The notes: generated by a model from the letters alone, not told the origin. Counted from the first letter of the stretch, positions 34,430-46,342 are shown. The stretch: 64,000 bases of DNA from Rhizorhabdus dicambivorans (GCF_002355275.1 NZ_CP023449.1:4962773-5026772), one strand, 5' to 3'. Numbers and translations are program-made.

Positions 34430-34502
34430 AGTCGCCGGGCCATAGCGGATAACGCACCGGAGTCCTAGCATCGCTCGAAAATCCATCTTATGCGGGGAGC
34501 CT

Positions 34503-35372
34503 ATGGCAAAACTGACCTTCCTGGGGCTGGGCGCGATGGGCGCCCCGATCGCGCGACATCTGGCCGGAGCCGGCCACGACGTCACCGTCTACAACCGCAC
34601 CCGCGCCAAGGCCGAGGCCTGGGTGGATGCGCATGGCGGACGGCTGGCGCCGACCCCCGCAGCCGCCGCCGAGGATGCCGATGCAGTGTTCTCCTGCGTT
34701 GGCGCCGATGGCGACCTGGAAGCGGTTACCCTGCGCAAGGACGGCTGCTTCGCCGCGATGAAGAAGGGCGCACTGTTCGTCGACCACACCACCGCCTCCG
34801 CCAAGATCGCCCGCCAGCTGGCGGTCGAGGGCAAGGATCGCGGGCTGCTGGTGGTCGACGCGCCGGTCTCGGGCGGCCAGTCGGGCGCCGAGGCGGGGAC
34901 GCTCTCGATCATGTGCGGCGGCTCCGACAAGGCGATGGCCGCCGCGACTCCGCTGATGCAGGCCTATTCGTCGCGGATCGTCCATATCGGCGGGCCGGGC
35001 GCGGGGCAGACCACCAAGATGGTCAACCAGATCTGCATCGCCGGCGCGATGCAGAGCGCCGCCGAGGCGCTGCGCTTCGCCCAGAATGCCGATCTCGATC
35101 TCGACAAGGTGTTCGAGGCCGTCTCGGGCGGCGCGGCGGCCAGCTGGTACATGCTCAACCGCTGGAAGACGATGAGCGAGGACAGCTTCGACTTCGGCTT
35201 CGCGGTCGACTGGATGCGCAAGGACCTTAGCATCGCGATCGAGGAGGCGCGCTCGAACGGCGCCGCGCTTCCCTTCGCCGCGCTGGCCGATCAATTCTAT
35301 GGCGAGGCGCAGGCGCTGGGCTGCGGCCGGCTCGATATCTCCTCGGTGGTGAAGCGGCTGCCGAAGACGTGA
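34503..35372 (+). CDS. NAD(P)-dependent beta-hydroxyacid dehydrogenase family protein
   Basis: A 289-residue protein of the 3-hydroxyisobutyrate / 2-hydroxy-3-oxopropionate reductase family. It has the Rossmann motif FLGLGAMGAPIARHL, substrate motif DAPVSGGQSGAEAGTL and catalytic Lys in GAGQTTKMVNQICIAG. The substrate is not predictable; tartronate semialdehyde, hydroxyisobutyrate and succinic semialdehyde are all possible. It is divergent from ilvA with a 73-bp gap. It is followed by a palindromic repeat pair that runs into the next gene. Confidence 0.88.
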   Translation: MAKLTFLGLGAMGAPIARHLAGAGHDVTVYNRTRAKAEAWVDAHGGRLAPTPAAAAEDADAVFSCVGADGDLEAVTLRKDGCFAAMKKGALFVDHTTASAKIARQLAVEGKDRGLLVVDAPVSGGQSGAEAGTLSIMCGGSDKAMAAATPLMQAYSSRIVHIGGPGAGQTTKMVNQICIAGAMQSAAEALRFAQNADLDLDKVFEAVSGGAAASWYMLNRWKTMSEDSFDFGFAVDWMRKDLSIAIEEARSNGAALPFAALADQFYGEAQALGCGRLDISSVVKRLPKT

Positions 35373-35378
35373 TTTTTT

Positions 35379-35514
35379 GCCCTCTCCCTTCAGGGGATAG
35401 GGAGGGGCCCGCCGCATAGCGGTGGGAGGGTGAGGGCAAGCTCAGGATTGAAGACATGGCTTTTCTCTCGCTACGACGTGCCCTCACCCTCCCTCTCCCT
35501 AAGTGGGAGAGGGG
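35379..35514. repeat. Palindromic repeat pair reaching into the amidohydrolase gene
   Basis: The left unit 35379-35437 (GCCCTCTCCCTTCAGGGG ... GGGAGGGTGAGGGC) and right unit 35480-35514 (GCCCTCACCCTCCC ... AGTGGGAGAGGGG) are inverted. The 14 bases at 35424-35437 are an exact reverse complement of 35480-35493. The right unit lies within codons 9-20 of the downstream gene. Confidence 0.8.
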
Positions 35515-37144
35515 TTTATGGGCCCTCGCCCTCCTCGCCTCCCCCGCGCTGGCCGACGGGCTGATCGACAACGCCAACGGCTACAGCTTCGACGGCAAGG
35601 GCCAGCTCGTCCGCTTCAACGGCCTGCTGATCGACGATCAGGGCAAGGTGGCGAAGCTGCTCGACCGCAACGACAAGCGGCCCGAGAAGCTCGATTACCG
35701 GCTCGATGCGAAGGGCCGCACCGTCATTCCCGGGCTGATCGACGCGCATGGCCATGTCATGGCGCTCGGCGCCGCCGCGCTGTCGCTCGACCTGTCGGCC
35801 ACCAACAGCCTTGCCGAGATGCAGGACGCGCTGCGCCGCTATGCCGCCGACCGGCCGACGCCGCTGTGGATCGGCGGCGGCGGCTGGAACCAGGAGCGCT
35901 GGGGCCTCGGCCGCTTCCCCACCGCCGCCGATATCGATGCGATCACCCCCGGCCGGCCGGTGGTGCTCAACCGGGTCGATGGCCACGCGCTGCTCGCCAA
36001 TTCGGCGGCGATGGCCGCAGCCGGGATCAGCGCCGCGACCAAGGACCCGCCCGGCGGCCGTATCGAGCGCGATGCGAAGGGCAAGCCGACCGGCGTGTTC
36101 ATCGATGCCGCGCAGCATCTGATCCGCGACTCGGTGCCGCCGATGCTGCCGCGCGACCGCGACGCCGCGCTCGCCAGGGCACAGGATATCCTGCTCTCCT
36201 ACGGCATCACCGCCACCGCCGACATGGGCACCAGCACCGACGACTGGGCGGTGATGCGCCGGGCCGGCGACGCCGGGCGGCTCAAGCTGCGGATCATCGC
36301 CTATGCCGGTGGCATTCCGGCGCTGCTCTCGATCGCCGGCACCGGGCCGACGCCCTGGCTCTATGACGGGCGGCTGCGGATGATCGGGGTCAAGCTCTAC
36401 GACGACGGCGCGCTCGGCTCGCGCGGGGCCTGGCTCAAGGCGCCCTATGCCGATGCGCCGGGCCAGAAGGGCCTCCAGTTCCTCGACGACGCCAAATTGC
36501 GCAACCTGATGAGCCGCGCCGCGATGGATGGCTTCCAGACCGCCGTCCACGCGATCGGCGACGCCGCCAACGCGCAGCTGCTGGACGCCATCGACGAGCT
36601 GGCCGCAACCTACAAGGGCGACCGGCGCTGGCGCATCGAACATGCCCAGATCGTCGATCCCGCCGATCTGTCCCGCTTCGGGCGCAACGGCATCGTCGCC
36701 TCGATGCAGCCGGTCCACCAGACGTCGGATCGCCTGATGGCGGAGGCGCGGCTCGGGCCGAACCGGCTGGGGGGCGCCTATGCCTGGAAGGCGATGCTCG
36801 ACAACAAGGCGCCGCTGGCCTTCGGATCGGACTATCCGGTCGAAAGTCCCAATCCCTTCCCGGCCCTCGCCACGGCGATCAGCCGGCAGGACGAGCGCGG
36901 CCAGCCGGCCGGCGGCTGGCAGCCGCAGCAGGCGATCACCCTGCCCCAGGCATTTCGCGCCTTCACCGAGACCGCGGCCTTCGCCGGCTTCGCCGAGGAC
37001 CGGATCGGCACGCTGATGCCGGGCCGCATGGCCGATTTCCTGATCCTCGACCGCGATATCTTCACCGCCACCGCGCCCGATATCCGCGCGGCGAAGCCGG
37101 TCGAGACCTGGATCGGCGGCAAACGCATATGGGTCGCGAAATAA
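35456..37144 (+). CDS. Exported YtcJ-like amidohydrolase
   Basis: A 562-residue metal-dependent hydrolase of the amidohydrolase 3 (YtcJ/N-substituted formamide deformylase-like) family: VIPGLIDAHGHVMALG holds the first metal ligands (H-x-H), WRIEHAQIVD a later one, and FGSDYPVESPNPF the C-terminal Asp region. A signal peptide is predicted (MAFLSLRR... LWALALLASPALA, cleavage near residue 33), so it is probably periplasmic. The substrate is unknown. Residues 9-20 of the signal peptide are encoded by a dispersed palindromic repeat. A phosphatase gene follows 38 bp downstream. Confidence 0.86.
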   Translation: MAFLSLRRALTLPLPKWERGLWALALLASPALADGLIDNANGYSFDGKGQLVRFNGLLIDDQGKVAKLLDRNDKRPEKLDYRLDAKGRTVIPGLIDAHGHVMALGAAALSLDLSATNSLAEMQDALRRYAADRPTPLWIGGGGWNQERWGLGRFPTAADIDAITPGRPVVLNRVDGHALLANSAAMAAAGISAATKDPPGGRIERDAKGKPTGVFIDAAQHLIRDSVPPMLPRDRDAALARAQDILLSYGITATADMGTSTDDWAVMRRAGDAGRLKLRIIAYAGGIPALLSIAGTGPTPWLYDGRLRMIGVKLYDDGALGSRGAWLKAPYADAPGQKGLQFLDDAKLRNLMSRAAMDGFQTAVHAIGDAANAQLLDAIDELAATYKGDRRWRIEHAQIVDPADLSRFGRNGIVASMQPVHQTSDRLMAEARLGPNRLGGAYAWKAMLDNKAPLAFGSDYPVESPNPFPALATAISRQDERGQPAGGWQPQQAITLPQAFRAFTETAAFAGFAEDRIGTLMPGRMADFLILDRDIFTATAPDIRAAKPVETWIGGKRIWVAK

Positions 37145-37182
37145 TTCATCATCCTGACATGCCCGGCATGCAACGGAGCCCT

Positions 37183-38829
37183 ATGAAGAAGCTCATCCTC
37201 GCCGCCATGCTCGCCGCCCTCCCGGCCGCCGCCCAGGCCGGCCCGCCGCCGGCCAGGCCGAAGCTGATCGTCGCCATCTCCGTCGACCAGTTCTCTGCCG
37301 AGCTGTTCGCCCGCTACCGGCCGACCTATCGCAAGGGCCTGCGCACCCTGTGGCGCGGCATCGCCTATCCGGTCGGCTATCAGAGCCATGGCGGCACCGA
37401 AACCTGCCCCGGCCACTCGGTGATCCTGACCGGGCGTTATCCCGCCGGCACCGGCATCGTCGCCAATGCCTGGTATGACGCCGCCGGCAACGACACCTAT
37501 TGCGTCAGCGTGCCCGGCCAATCCGATCCGAAGGCGCGCGGCCCGCAGAATATGCGGGTCACCACCCTGGGCGACTGGATAAAGACGGCCGAACCGGGCG
37601 CCCGTACCTTCGCCGTCTCGGCCAAGGACCGGGCCGCCATCACCATGGCCGGCAAGCATGCCGACGGCGTCTACTGGTGGGAGGATGGCACCGGCTTCAC
37701 CACCTCGCCCTCCGCAGGCCCCGCCACCCCGGCGGTGACCGGCCCCGCCGGCGCGTTCAACGCCGCCTTGTTCGCGCAGTGGCGCGCCGCACCGCCGACG
37801 CTCTGGCCCCGGCCTTCGAAGCGCTGCGCCGCGCTGCAGAAGCCCTATGTCTTCGGGGAGATGCCGATCACCGGCCGGGTCCCGCCCGAAATGGCGGCGG
37901 GCGCGACCGATGGCGCCGATTTCCTCCAGAGCAGGCATTTCCAGGACATCGTCAGGGTCTCCCCGACGATGGACGGCCTCACCGCCGATTTCGCGATCGA
38001 CCTGATCCGGCGCGAACGGCTGGGCCATGGCCCGGCGACCGACGTGCTGGCGGTCAGCTTCTCGGGCACCGACTATGTCGGCCACCGGCTCGGCAATGGC
38101 GGCGCGGAGATGTGCGTCCAGCAGGAAGCGGTCGACAGGGCGATCGGCCGGCTGCTGAAGGCGGTCCGGGCCCAGCGCGTGCCGGTGATGGTGATGCTCA
38201 CCGCCGACCATGGCGGCACCGACGCCGCCGAGCGCCAGCATGATCATGACGGGCAGGCGGCCCGGGTCGACCGCACCGCCTTCGCGAAGCGGCTCGACGC
38301 CGACCTGCGGCAGCAGCTGGGCATCGATTTCGACCCCTTCCTGGGCAATGATCCCGAACAGCTCTACATCGACCCGCGCGCCGACAAGGCGCTGGAGGCG
38401 CGAATCCGCGCGGCGGCGATCGCCTGGCTCCGCCAGCAGCCTGAGGTCCGCGAAGTCCACGACAGCGGCGAGATCGCGGCGACGGTCATTGCGCCGGGCA
38501 CGCCGCCCGACCGGCTGACCAACCTCCAGCGTCTCAAGCTCAGCTATGACAGCGAGCGCTCGCCGGACATCGTCGCGGTGTTCGCGGAACGATCGAGCTT
38601 CGGCATCCCGCGCAAGACCGGCGACTATGTCGCGGGCCATGGCAGCGTCTGGAACCATGACCGGCAGGTGCCGATCCTGTTCTGGTGGCCCGGCGTGAAG
38701 CGCCAGGATCGCGCCGCGCCGGCCCAGGTTGTGGATATAGCGCCGACGCTGGCCGCGATCGCCGGCATCGCCCCGCCGGTCCCCGTCGACGGCCAGTGCC
38801 TCGATCTGGGCGGCAACTGCCCGAAATAG
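37183..38829 (+). CDS. PafA-like alkaline phosphatase / type I phosphodiesterase
   Basis: A 548-residue periplasmic enzyme with signal peptide (MKKLILAAMLAALPAAAQA). The alkaline-phosphatase-superfamily sites are visible: Asp in IVAISVDQFSAE, the Thr nucleophile in GGTETCPGHSVILTG, then FSGTDYVGHRLG and LTADHGGTD for zinc, and VAGHGSVWNHDRQVPI near the C-terminus. This layout is that of PafA-type phosphate-irrepressible phosphomonoesterases. The start at ATG 37183 is fixed by the signal peptide. It is probably co-transcribed with the upstream amidohydrolase. Confidence 0.88.
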   Translation: MKKLILAAMLAALPAAAQAGPPPARPKLIVAISVDQFSAELFARYRPTYRKGLRTLWRGIAYPVGYQSHGGTETCPGHSVILTGRYPAGTGIVANAWYDAAGNDTYCVSVPGQSDPKARGPQNMRVTTLGDWIKTAEPGARTFAVSAKDRAAITMAGKHADGVYWWEDGTGFTTSPSAGPATPAVTGPAGAFNAALFAQWRAAPPTLWPRPSKRCAALQKPYVFGEMPITGRVPPEMAAGATDGADFLQSRHFQDIVRVSPTMDGLTADFAIDLIRRERLGHGPATDVLAVSFSGTDYVGHRLGNGGAEMCVQQEAVDRAIGRLLKAVRAQRVPVMVMLTADHGGTDAAERQHDHDGQAARVDRTAFAKRLDADLRQQLGIDFDPFLGNDPEQLYIDPRADKALEARIRAAAIAWLRQQPEVREVHDSGEIAATVIAPGTPPDRLTNLQRLKLSYDSERSPDIVAVFAERSSFGIPRKTGDYVAGHGSVWNHDRQVPILFWWPGVKRQDRAAPAQVVDIAPTLAAIAGIAPPVPVDGQCLDLGGNCPK

Positions 38830-39018
38830 GAATTTCGGTCAGACCGGCCGCGCCCAGCTGGGCTGGGCTTCCTACAGTTTCGACGTGGTCGTGGGTCAGG
38901 ACCGCGTAGCCACCATCGGATTGATAGGCGGCATATCTATTCGTGCACGGCTTCAAGCGATATATCGGGAAGGCATCGATCACGATATCCAGACGGCACC
39001 TTCGGGGAGAAGTTCGAC

Positions 39019-39495
39019 ATGAGCCGCTTTACCAGCGCTTTGGCCGGCTTCATGTTCACATCCTTCGCACTCACTGCCGCTCAGGCCGCGAAACCCGAAA
39101 GGGGGGTTGAACCGGGCATTTATGGCAACGTGCGCTATTACGAAGAATCCGGCGATGTCAGTGGCATGGAAATCGCCGTCCATGCCGGTGAGGCTCGGCT
39201 CGTGGAAACCACAATCTGCGACGGCGCGGGCTGTGACCCCATCATATGGTCCCGCTATGAGCAACGCGGCGGCTGGGTCGAATATGAGTATCGGGAATCC
39301 CCCGATACTATCATAATCTATCGCATCAAGCAGGACGGACGGAACGTGCGCGTCGAGGAGATTCGCGAAGGCTTTGTCACTCGCAGAAAACTCACGCGGC
39401 TTAAACAACGGATGGGATTATCCATCGCCGACGATAACAAAGCGAAGCGGCTTGAGACGGAAGGCCTGGCTTCGATCAAATCCGAGCGCCGGTAG
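39019..39495 (+). CDS. Predicted secreted protein of unknown function
   Basis: A 158-residue protein with a good signal peptide (SALAGFMFTSFALTAAQA, cleavage near residue 23). The mature protein is beta-rich with many Tyr (GIYGNVRYYEESGDVSG, WVEYEYRESPDTIIIYRI), one Cys pair (TICDGAGCD) and a basic C-terminus. I do not recognise a family. A competing frame on the other strand (38980-39408) has no signal peptide and is less convincing. The gene and its flanks (38830-39530) look less GC-rich than neighbours, which hints at recent acquisition. Confidence 0.65.
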   Translation: MSRFTSALAGFMFTSFALTAAQAAKPERGVEPGIYGNVRYYEESGDVSGMEIAVHAGEARLVETTICDGAGCDPIIWSRYEQRGGWVEYEYRESPDTIIIYRIKQDGRNVRVEEIREGFVTRRKLTRLKQRMGLSIADDNKAKRLETEGLASIKSERR

Positions 39496-39529
39496 CTGTT
39501 CACCGCACGGCACATGATCACGCCATCGT

Positions 39530-40531
39530 TCAGAGGTATTTCTCGCGAAAGCGCATGACGTAATAGCGTAGCCGCGCCTCGACCTTGTCGACAAAATCGG
39601 GATTTTCCGGCTTCACCGCCAGGTGTGGCTCGATCCGGGCGCCGATCCGGTTGCGCAGGATCGCCTTGGTGCTGCCGCTCCAGTCGGCAAGCAGGGCGGT
39701 CGGCCAGCCGGCGGATGGCACCTGACGCGCATCATTGTCGACGATCGCCAGCCCCTTCGAGCTGTTGCGCAGCCCTTCGGCGGCGACCGCGATGAAGGCG
39801 GCGTGGTTCTCCTTGTTCGCCCCCTGGACGAAGATGTTGCGGGCGATGCGCCCGGTCGCGCCCTCGGGCAGGTCGATCATATAGTTGGTGGTGCGCCCCT
39901 GGCTGTCGTCGAAGCTGCAGTCGCTCACTTCGATCCGTGCGGCGCGGCTCTTCACATAATGGCCGCCCGTGCCCTTCTCGAACCGGCTGCGCCGTACCGT
40001 TACCGAACGATAGCCGCTCAGATAGATCGAATGGGCGCAGGCCAGGCCGCGATCGCACCGGCCCAGCCCGCTGAAGGTCGAGCGGTCGATGACGATGTCC
40101 GATTTCGAATCGTCGCCCCCGCCCAATATGCCCTGTTCCGAATTGCGGAAGAGGCTGTTCGATACGGTGAGCGGCCCCTGCTCGATGCGGATGCCCGCGC
40201 CATTGCCGTCGGCGACGCGGAAATCCTCGAAGACCAACCCGTCGACTACCGCGCCCTGCCCCCGCAGCACCAGCGCGGCCTTGCCCTCGCAGATGCCGCC
40301 GGCGAAGATCGCGGTCAGCGGCCGTTCGGCGCGATAGGTGATCCGCCCCCGCTCCTGCACGGCGCAGTCGGTATAGCGGCCGGGCGCGATCCGGATCGTC
40401 CCTGCACCGTCCCCGATCGCCACCACCGCATCGACCAGCCTGCCATAGGACTGACCGGTCTCCTCCACGATGAAGGGCGCCGCAGAGAGCGGACTCGAGA
40501 CAACCGCCAGCAGGGAGAGGAAGCGCCACAT
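39530..40531 (-). CDS. Exported right-handed parallel beta-helix protein
   Basis: A 333-residue protein with signal peptide (WRFLSLLAVVSSPLSA). The body contains pectate-lyase-like coils: GTIRIAPGRYTDCAV, LRGQGAVVDGLVFEDFRV, GPLTVSNSLFRNSEQGI and SVTVRRSRFEKGTG. Such proteins bind or cleave polysaccharides, or are structural. No catalytic triad can be named with confidence. The start is set at ATG 40531 by the signal peptide; the longer frame runs into a palindromic repeat. Confidence 0.8.
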   Translation of the reverse strand: MWRFLSLLAVVSSPLSAAPFIVEETGQSYGRLVDAVVAIGDGAGTIRIAPGRYTDCAVQERGRITYRAERPLTAIFAGGICEGKAALVLRGQGAVVDGLVFEDFRVADGNGAGIRIEQGPLTVSNSLFRNSEQGILGGGDDSKSDIVIDRSTFSGLGRCDRGLACAHSIYLSGYRSVTVRRSRFEKGTGGHYVKSRAARIEVSDCSFDDSQGRTTNYMIDLPEGATGRIARNIFVQGANKENHAAFIAVAAEGLRNSSKGLAIVDNDARQVPSAGWPTALLADWSGSTKAILRNRIGARIEPHLAVKPENPDFVDKVEARLRYYVMRFREKYL

Positions 40532-40544
40532 AGCCACACCGTTT

Positions 40545-40632
40545 CCCCGGCCAGGGCCGGGTCCATGTCTGTCATACCCCACGACACCGCATGCGGTGAA
40601 CGACATGGATGCCAGCCTTCGCCGGCATGATG
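40545..40632. repeat. Dispersed palindromic repeat copy
   Basis: Starts CCCCGGCCAGGGCCGGGTCCATGTCTG and ends GACATGGATGCCAGCCTTCGCCGGCATGATGC. It shares CCATGTCTG and GACATGGATGCCAGCC with the copy at 10846-10938. It fills the gap between the beta-helix gene and metH. Confidence 0.7.
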
Positions 40633-40651
40633 CAATTAGGTGAGAACCCGG

Positions 40652-43264
<2,613 letters not shown>

Positions 43265-43278
43265 CTGTCTTCAATCTT

Positions 43279-43350
43279 CCGTTCGTCCCGAGCGAAATCG
43301 AGGGACGCTGGCTCACGGAACGTGTCTCGACTTCGCTCGACACGAACGGG
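43279..43350. repeat. Palindromic repeat inside the methionine operon
   Basis: CCGTTCGTCCCGAGCG ... CGTGTCTCGACTTCGCTCGACACGAACGGG. The outer arms (CCGTTCGT / ACGAACGG) and inner TCGAGCGAAGTCGA-type core are inverted. It occupies the gap between the two metH halves and is of a different family from the CATGTCTG repeats. Confidence 0.65.
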
Positions 43351-43362
43351 TGGGTAGAGGGT

Positions 43363-44424
43363 TCAGGCCGCCATGATCATGGGATCGAGGCCGGCCAGCC
43401 GGGTGCGGTGGTCATGGGCATGCGGTTCGCGCGCTGGCTTGCCGGCAACCGCCGCCGCCATCGCGGCGATGTGCCCCGGCGTCGATCCGCAGCAGCCGCC
43501 GACGATGTTGACCAGTCCCTGGTCGGCCCAGTCCCGGATGAAGCCTCCGGTCGTCTCGGGCAGCTCGTCATATTGGCCCAGATCGTTCGGCAGGCCGGCA
43601 TTGGGATAGATCATCACCAGCGCATCGGCGATGCCCGACAGCACCTGGACATGGGGGCGAAGCAGATCCGCGCCGAAGGCGCAGTTGAGCCCGATGGTCA
43701 GCGGATGGGCGTGGCGCACCGCGTGCCAGAAGGCCTCTACCGAATGGCCCGAAAGGTTGCGCCCCGACATGTCGGTGATCGTCATCGAGATCATCATCGG
43801 TATCTCGCTGCCGCGCTTCACCTGCTCGTCGAGGACCGCCATGATCGCCGCCTTGGCATTGAGCGTGTCGAAGATCGTCTCGATCAGGATGAAGTCGCAG
43901 CCGCCGTCGAGCAGCCCCGCCACCTGATCCTGGTAGACATCGCGCATCGTGTCGAAATCGGTGGCGCGATAGCCGGGATCGTTGACGTCGGGCGACAGCG
44001 ACAGCGTCTTGTTGGTCGGCCCGATCGCACCCGCGACGAAGCGGGGGCGGCCGTCCCTGGCGGCATAGTCGTCGGCCGCCTTGCGGGCGATCCGCGCGGC
44101 GGCGAGGTTCATGTCACGGACCAGATGGACCGCGTCATAGTCGCCCTGGCTGATCGTGTTGGCGTTGAACGTGTTGGTCGAGACGATGTCAGAACCCGCG
44201 TCGAGATAGGCCCGCGTGATCTCGTCGATCACGTCGGGCCTGGTCAGCACCAGCAGGTCGTTATTGCCCTTCTGGTCGCTGGTCAGGTCATAGGACCCGC
44301 GATAGTCGGCCTCCTGGAGCTTGTAACTCTGGATCATCGTGCCGAAGGCGCCATCGGTGATCAGGATGCGTTGCTTCGCCTGGTCCCGAAGGGCGGCGGC
44401 GGCTTCGCTGCGGTGCAGGGTCAT
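43363..44424 (-). CDS. metH: Methionine synthase, homocysteine S-methyltransferase subunit
   Basis: A 353-residue stand-alone Hcy-binding domain: [13 protein letters not shown] at the start, then zinc-ligand cysteines in [11 protein letters not shown] and the C-terminal [11 protein letters not shown]. It corresponds to the N-terminal module of E. coli MetH and must work with the 870-residue B12 subunit encoded next. The start ATG 44424 overlaps the metF stop by 4 bp. Larger open frames upstream belong to the shadow of metF. Confidence 0.93.
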   Translation of the reverse strand: MTLHRSEAAAALRDQAKQRILITDGAFGTMIQSYKLQEADYRGSYDLTSDQKGNNDLLVLTRPDVIDEITRAYLDAGSDIVSTNTFNANTISQGDYDAVHLVRDMNLAAARIARKAADDYAARDGRPRFVAGAIGPTNKTLSLSPDVNDPGYRATDFDTMRDVYQDQVAGLLDGGCDFILIETIFDTLNAKAAIMAVLDEQVKRGSEIPMMISMTITDMSGRNLSGHSVEAFWHAVRHAHPLTIGLNCAFGADLLRPHVQVLSGIADALVMIYPNAGLPNDLGQYDELPETTGGFIRDWADQGLVNIVGGCCGSTPGHIAAMAAAVAGKPAREPHAHDHRTRLAGLDPMIMAA

Positions 44425-45365
44425 GCGGCATTCTCCAGCGCCTTGGCCTCGGCGCGCAAACCGAGCAGGTGGCAGATCGCGAAGGCGAGTTCGGCGCGGT
44501 TGAGCGTGTAGAAATGGAACTGGCGGACGCCGCCGGCATAGAGGCGGCGGCACATCTCGGCGGTGATCGTCGCGGCGACCAGCTGGCGCGTCGCGGGATG
44601 ATCGTCGAGCCCTTCGAACAGCCTGTCCATCCACGCCGGGATGGCGGCGCCGCACATGCCGGCGAATTTCCGGGTCTGGGCGACGTTGGACACCGGCAGG
44701 ATGCCGGGGACGATCTCCCCCGTGATCCCGGCCGCGCGGGCCTTGTCGCAGAAGCGGAAATAGGCCTCGGGCGTGAAGAAGAACTGGGTGATCGCCCGCG
44801 TCGCACCGGCATCGAACTTCGCCTTCAGATTGGCGAGGTCGCTGTCGAAGCTGGCCGCTTCGGGATGACATTCGGGATAGGCGGCTACCGAAATCTCGAA
44901 CGGGTGGATCGCCTTCAGCCCGGCGACCAGTTCGGCGGCGTTGCGATAACCGTCGGGATGCGGCGCGAAGCTGGCGCCCTCGGTCGGCGGATCGCCGCGC
45001 AGCGCGACGATGTGGCGCACGCCGGCCGCCCAATATTCGCGGGCGATCTCCTCGATCTCGGCCTTGGTCGCCTCGACGCAGGTCAGGTGCGCGGCGGCCG
45101 GAATCGCCGTCTCGCTGGCAATGCGTGCGACGGTATGGTGGGTCCGCTCGCGCGTCGAGCCGCCCGCGCCATAGGTGACCGACACGAAGCGCGGCTTGAG
45201 AGGCGCCAGCGTCTGGATCGCGCTCCACAGCGTCTCCTCCATCTTCTCGCTCTTGGGCGGGAAGAATTCGAACGAGACGGCGGCGTCGCCGGCCAGATCG
45301 GCGAACAGCGGGGCATCGAGCGCGCGGCGCGCTTCCTCGAGCTGGTTCAGGGGAACGGATGTCAT
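44421..45365 (-). CDS. metF: Methylenetetrahydrofolate reductase
   Basis: A 314-residue TIM-barrel flavoenzyme making 5-methyl-THF, the methyl donor for MetH. SFEFFPPKSEKMEETLW (catalytic Glu), FVSVTYGAGGSTRERT and ITQFFFTPEAYFRF are diagnostic. The ATG start at 45365 overlaps the end of the ArsR-methyltransferase gene by 4 bp, and its own end overlaps the Hcy subunit, so the four genes form one translationally coupled operon. Confidence 0.94.
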   Translation of the reverse strand: MTSVPLNQLEEARRALDAPLFADLAGDAAVSFEFFPPKSEKMEETLWSAIQTLAPLKPRFVSVTYGAGGSTRERTHHTVARIASETAIPAAAHLTCVEATKAEIEEIAREYWAAGVRHIVALRGDPPTEGASFAPHPDGYRNAAELVAGLKAIHPFEISVAAYPECHPEAASFDSDLANLKAKFDAGATRAITQFFFTPEAYFRFCDKARAAGITGEIVPGILPVSNVAQTRKFAGMCGAAIPAWMDRLFEGLDDHPATRQLVAATITAEMCRRLYAGGVRQFHFYTLNRAELAFAICHLLGLRAEAKALENAA

Positions 45366-46333
45366 GATACTGCCTTCAACTGCGCGGGCTGGCCGCGCAC
45401 GCCCAACCAACATTTGACGGTCAGCGTTTCGCCGACCAACGCTTCGACCCGGTCGAGGCCGAGCCCCGCCGCCTGGAACCAGCCGGCGATCTGATCGTCG
45501 CCGAAGCCCAGCCGCACATGGGCGTCGCGGGCGCGCAGCTCCTCGACGTCATGGCTCGCGAAATCGACGATCAGCAGCCGCCCGCCGGGCGCCAGCAGCC
45601 GCCCGCTCTCGGCGATCGCCGCCGCCGGATGCTGGGCGAAGTGGAGCACCTGGTGGAGGATGACGAGATCGGCCGAGCCGTCGCCGAGGGGCAGGGCATA
45701 CATGTCGCCCTGGCGCAGCTCGGCATGGTCGAGCCCGGCCTCGGCCAGCTTTACCCGCGCGAGGCGGAGCATCTCCGGGCTGCGGTCTATGCCCAGCGCC
45801 GAGGCGGCCTGCCCGCCGATCAGCTCGATCATCCGGCCGGTGCCGGTGCCGATATCGACCATGCGGCCGACCGTTCCGTCCGAAAGCATGGCCAGGATCC
45901 GCTGCTCCACGGCGCTTTCGGGGACATGGAGCGAGCGGATCGCGTCCCATTCCTCGGCGTGTTCGGCGAAATAGCGGGCGGCGGCGGCGGCGCGATCGGC
46001 ACGGACGGCGGCGAGGCGGGCACGGTCGGCAACCGCCCAGGCATCCTCGGTGTCGCGGCTCCAATCGTCGATCGCGGCGAACAGCGGCGCGACGCAGGCG
46101 TCGGGGCCGAGGCCCAGGAACACCCAGCTCCCCTCCTTGCGCCGCTCGGCCAGCCCGGCATCGGCCAGGATCTTCACATGGCGGGAAACGCGCGGCTGGC
46201 TCTGGCCCAGCACCTGGGCCAGCTCGCCAATCGACAATTCCATCGCGCGCAGCAGATGGAAGATGCGCAGCCGCGTCGGATCGGCAAGCGCACGGAAGAT
46301 GGCAAGAGCGTCGGGCGGGGCATCGGAAGCCAT
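45362..46333 (-). CDS. ArsR-type repressor fused to SAM-dependent methyltransferase (SahR-like)
   Basis: A 323-residue fusion. Residues 1-90 are an ArsR winged helix (ALADPTRLRIFHLL, SQPRVSRHVKILADAGL) without the usual metal cysteines. Residues 130-310 are a class I methyltransferase (RMVDIGTGTGRMIELIG, LGIDRSPEMLRLAR, LHQVLHFAQHPA). In alphaproteobacteria this architecture heads methionine-cycle operons, and SahR-type ArsR proteins sense S-adenosylhomocysteine. Here it leads metF-metH and has a palindromic operator over its 5' end. ATG 46333 gives a typical ArsR N-terminus (MASDAPPDAL). ATG 46345 would add four residues but lies in the operator. Confidence 0.85.
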   Translation of the reverse strand: MASDAPPDALAIFRALADPTRLRIFHLLRAMELSIGELAQVLGQSQPRVSRHVKILADAGLAERRKEGSWVFLGLGPDACVAPLFAAIDDWSRDTEDAWAVADRARLAAVRADRAAAAARYFAEHAEEWDAIRSLHVPESAVEQRILAMLSDGTVGRMVDIGTGTGRMIELIGGQAASALGIDRSPEMLRLARVKLAEAGLDHAELRQGDMYALPLGDGSADLVILHQVLHFAQHPAAAIAESGRLLAPGGRLLIVDFASHDVEELRARDAHVRLGFGDDQIAGWFQAAGLGLDRVEALVGETLTVKCWLGVRGQPAQLKAVS

Positions 46334-46342
46334 ATATGCAGA

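Noticed and set aside
38980..39408. Minus-strand frame of 142 codons
   Set aside because: No signal peptide or motif; the overlapping plus-strand frame has a clean signal peptide.
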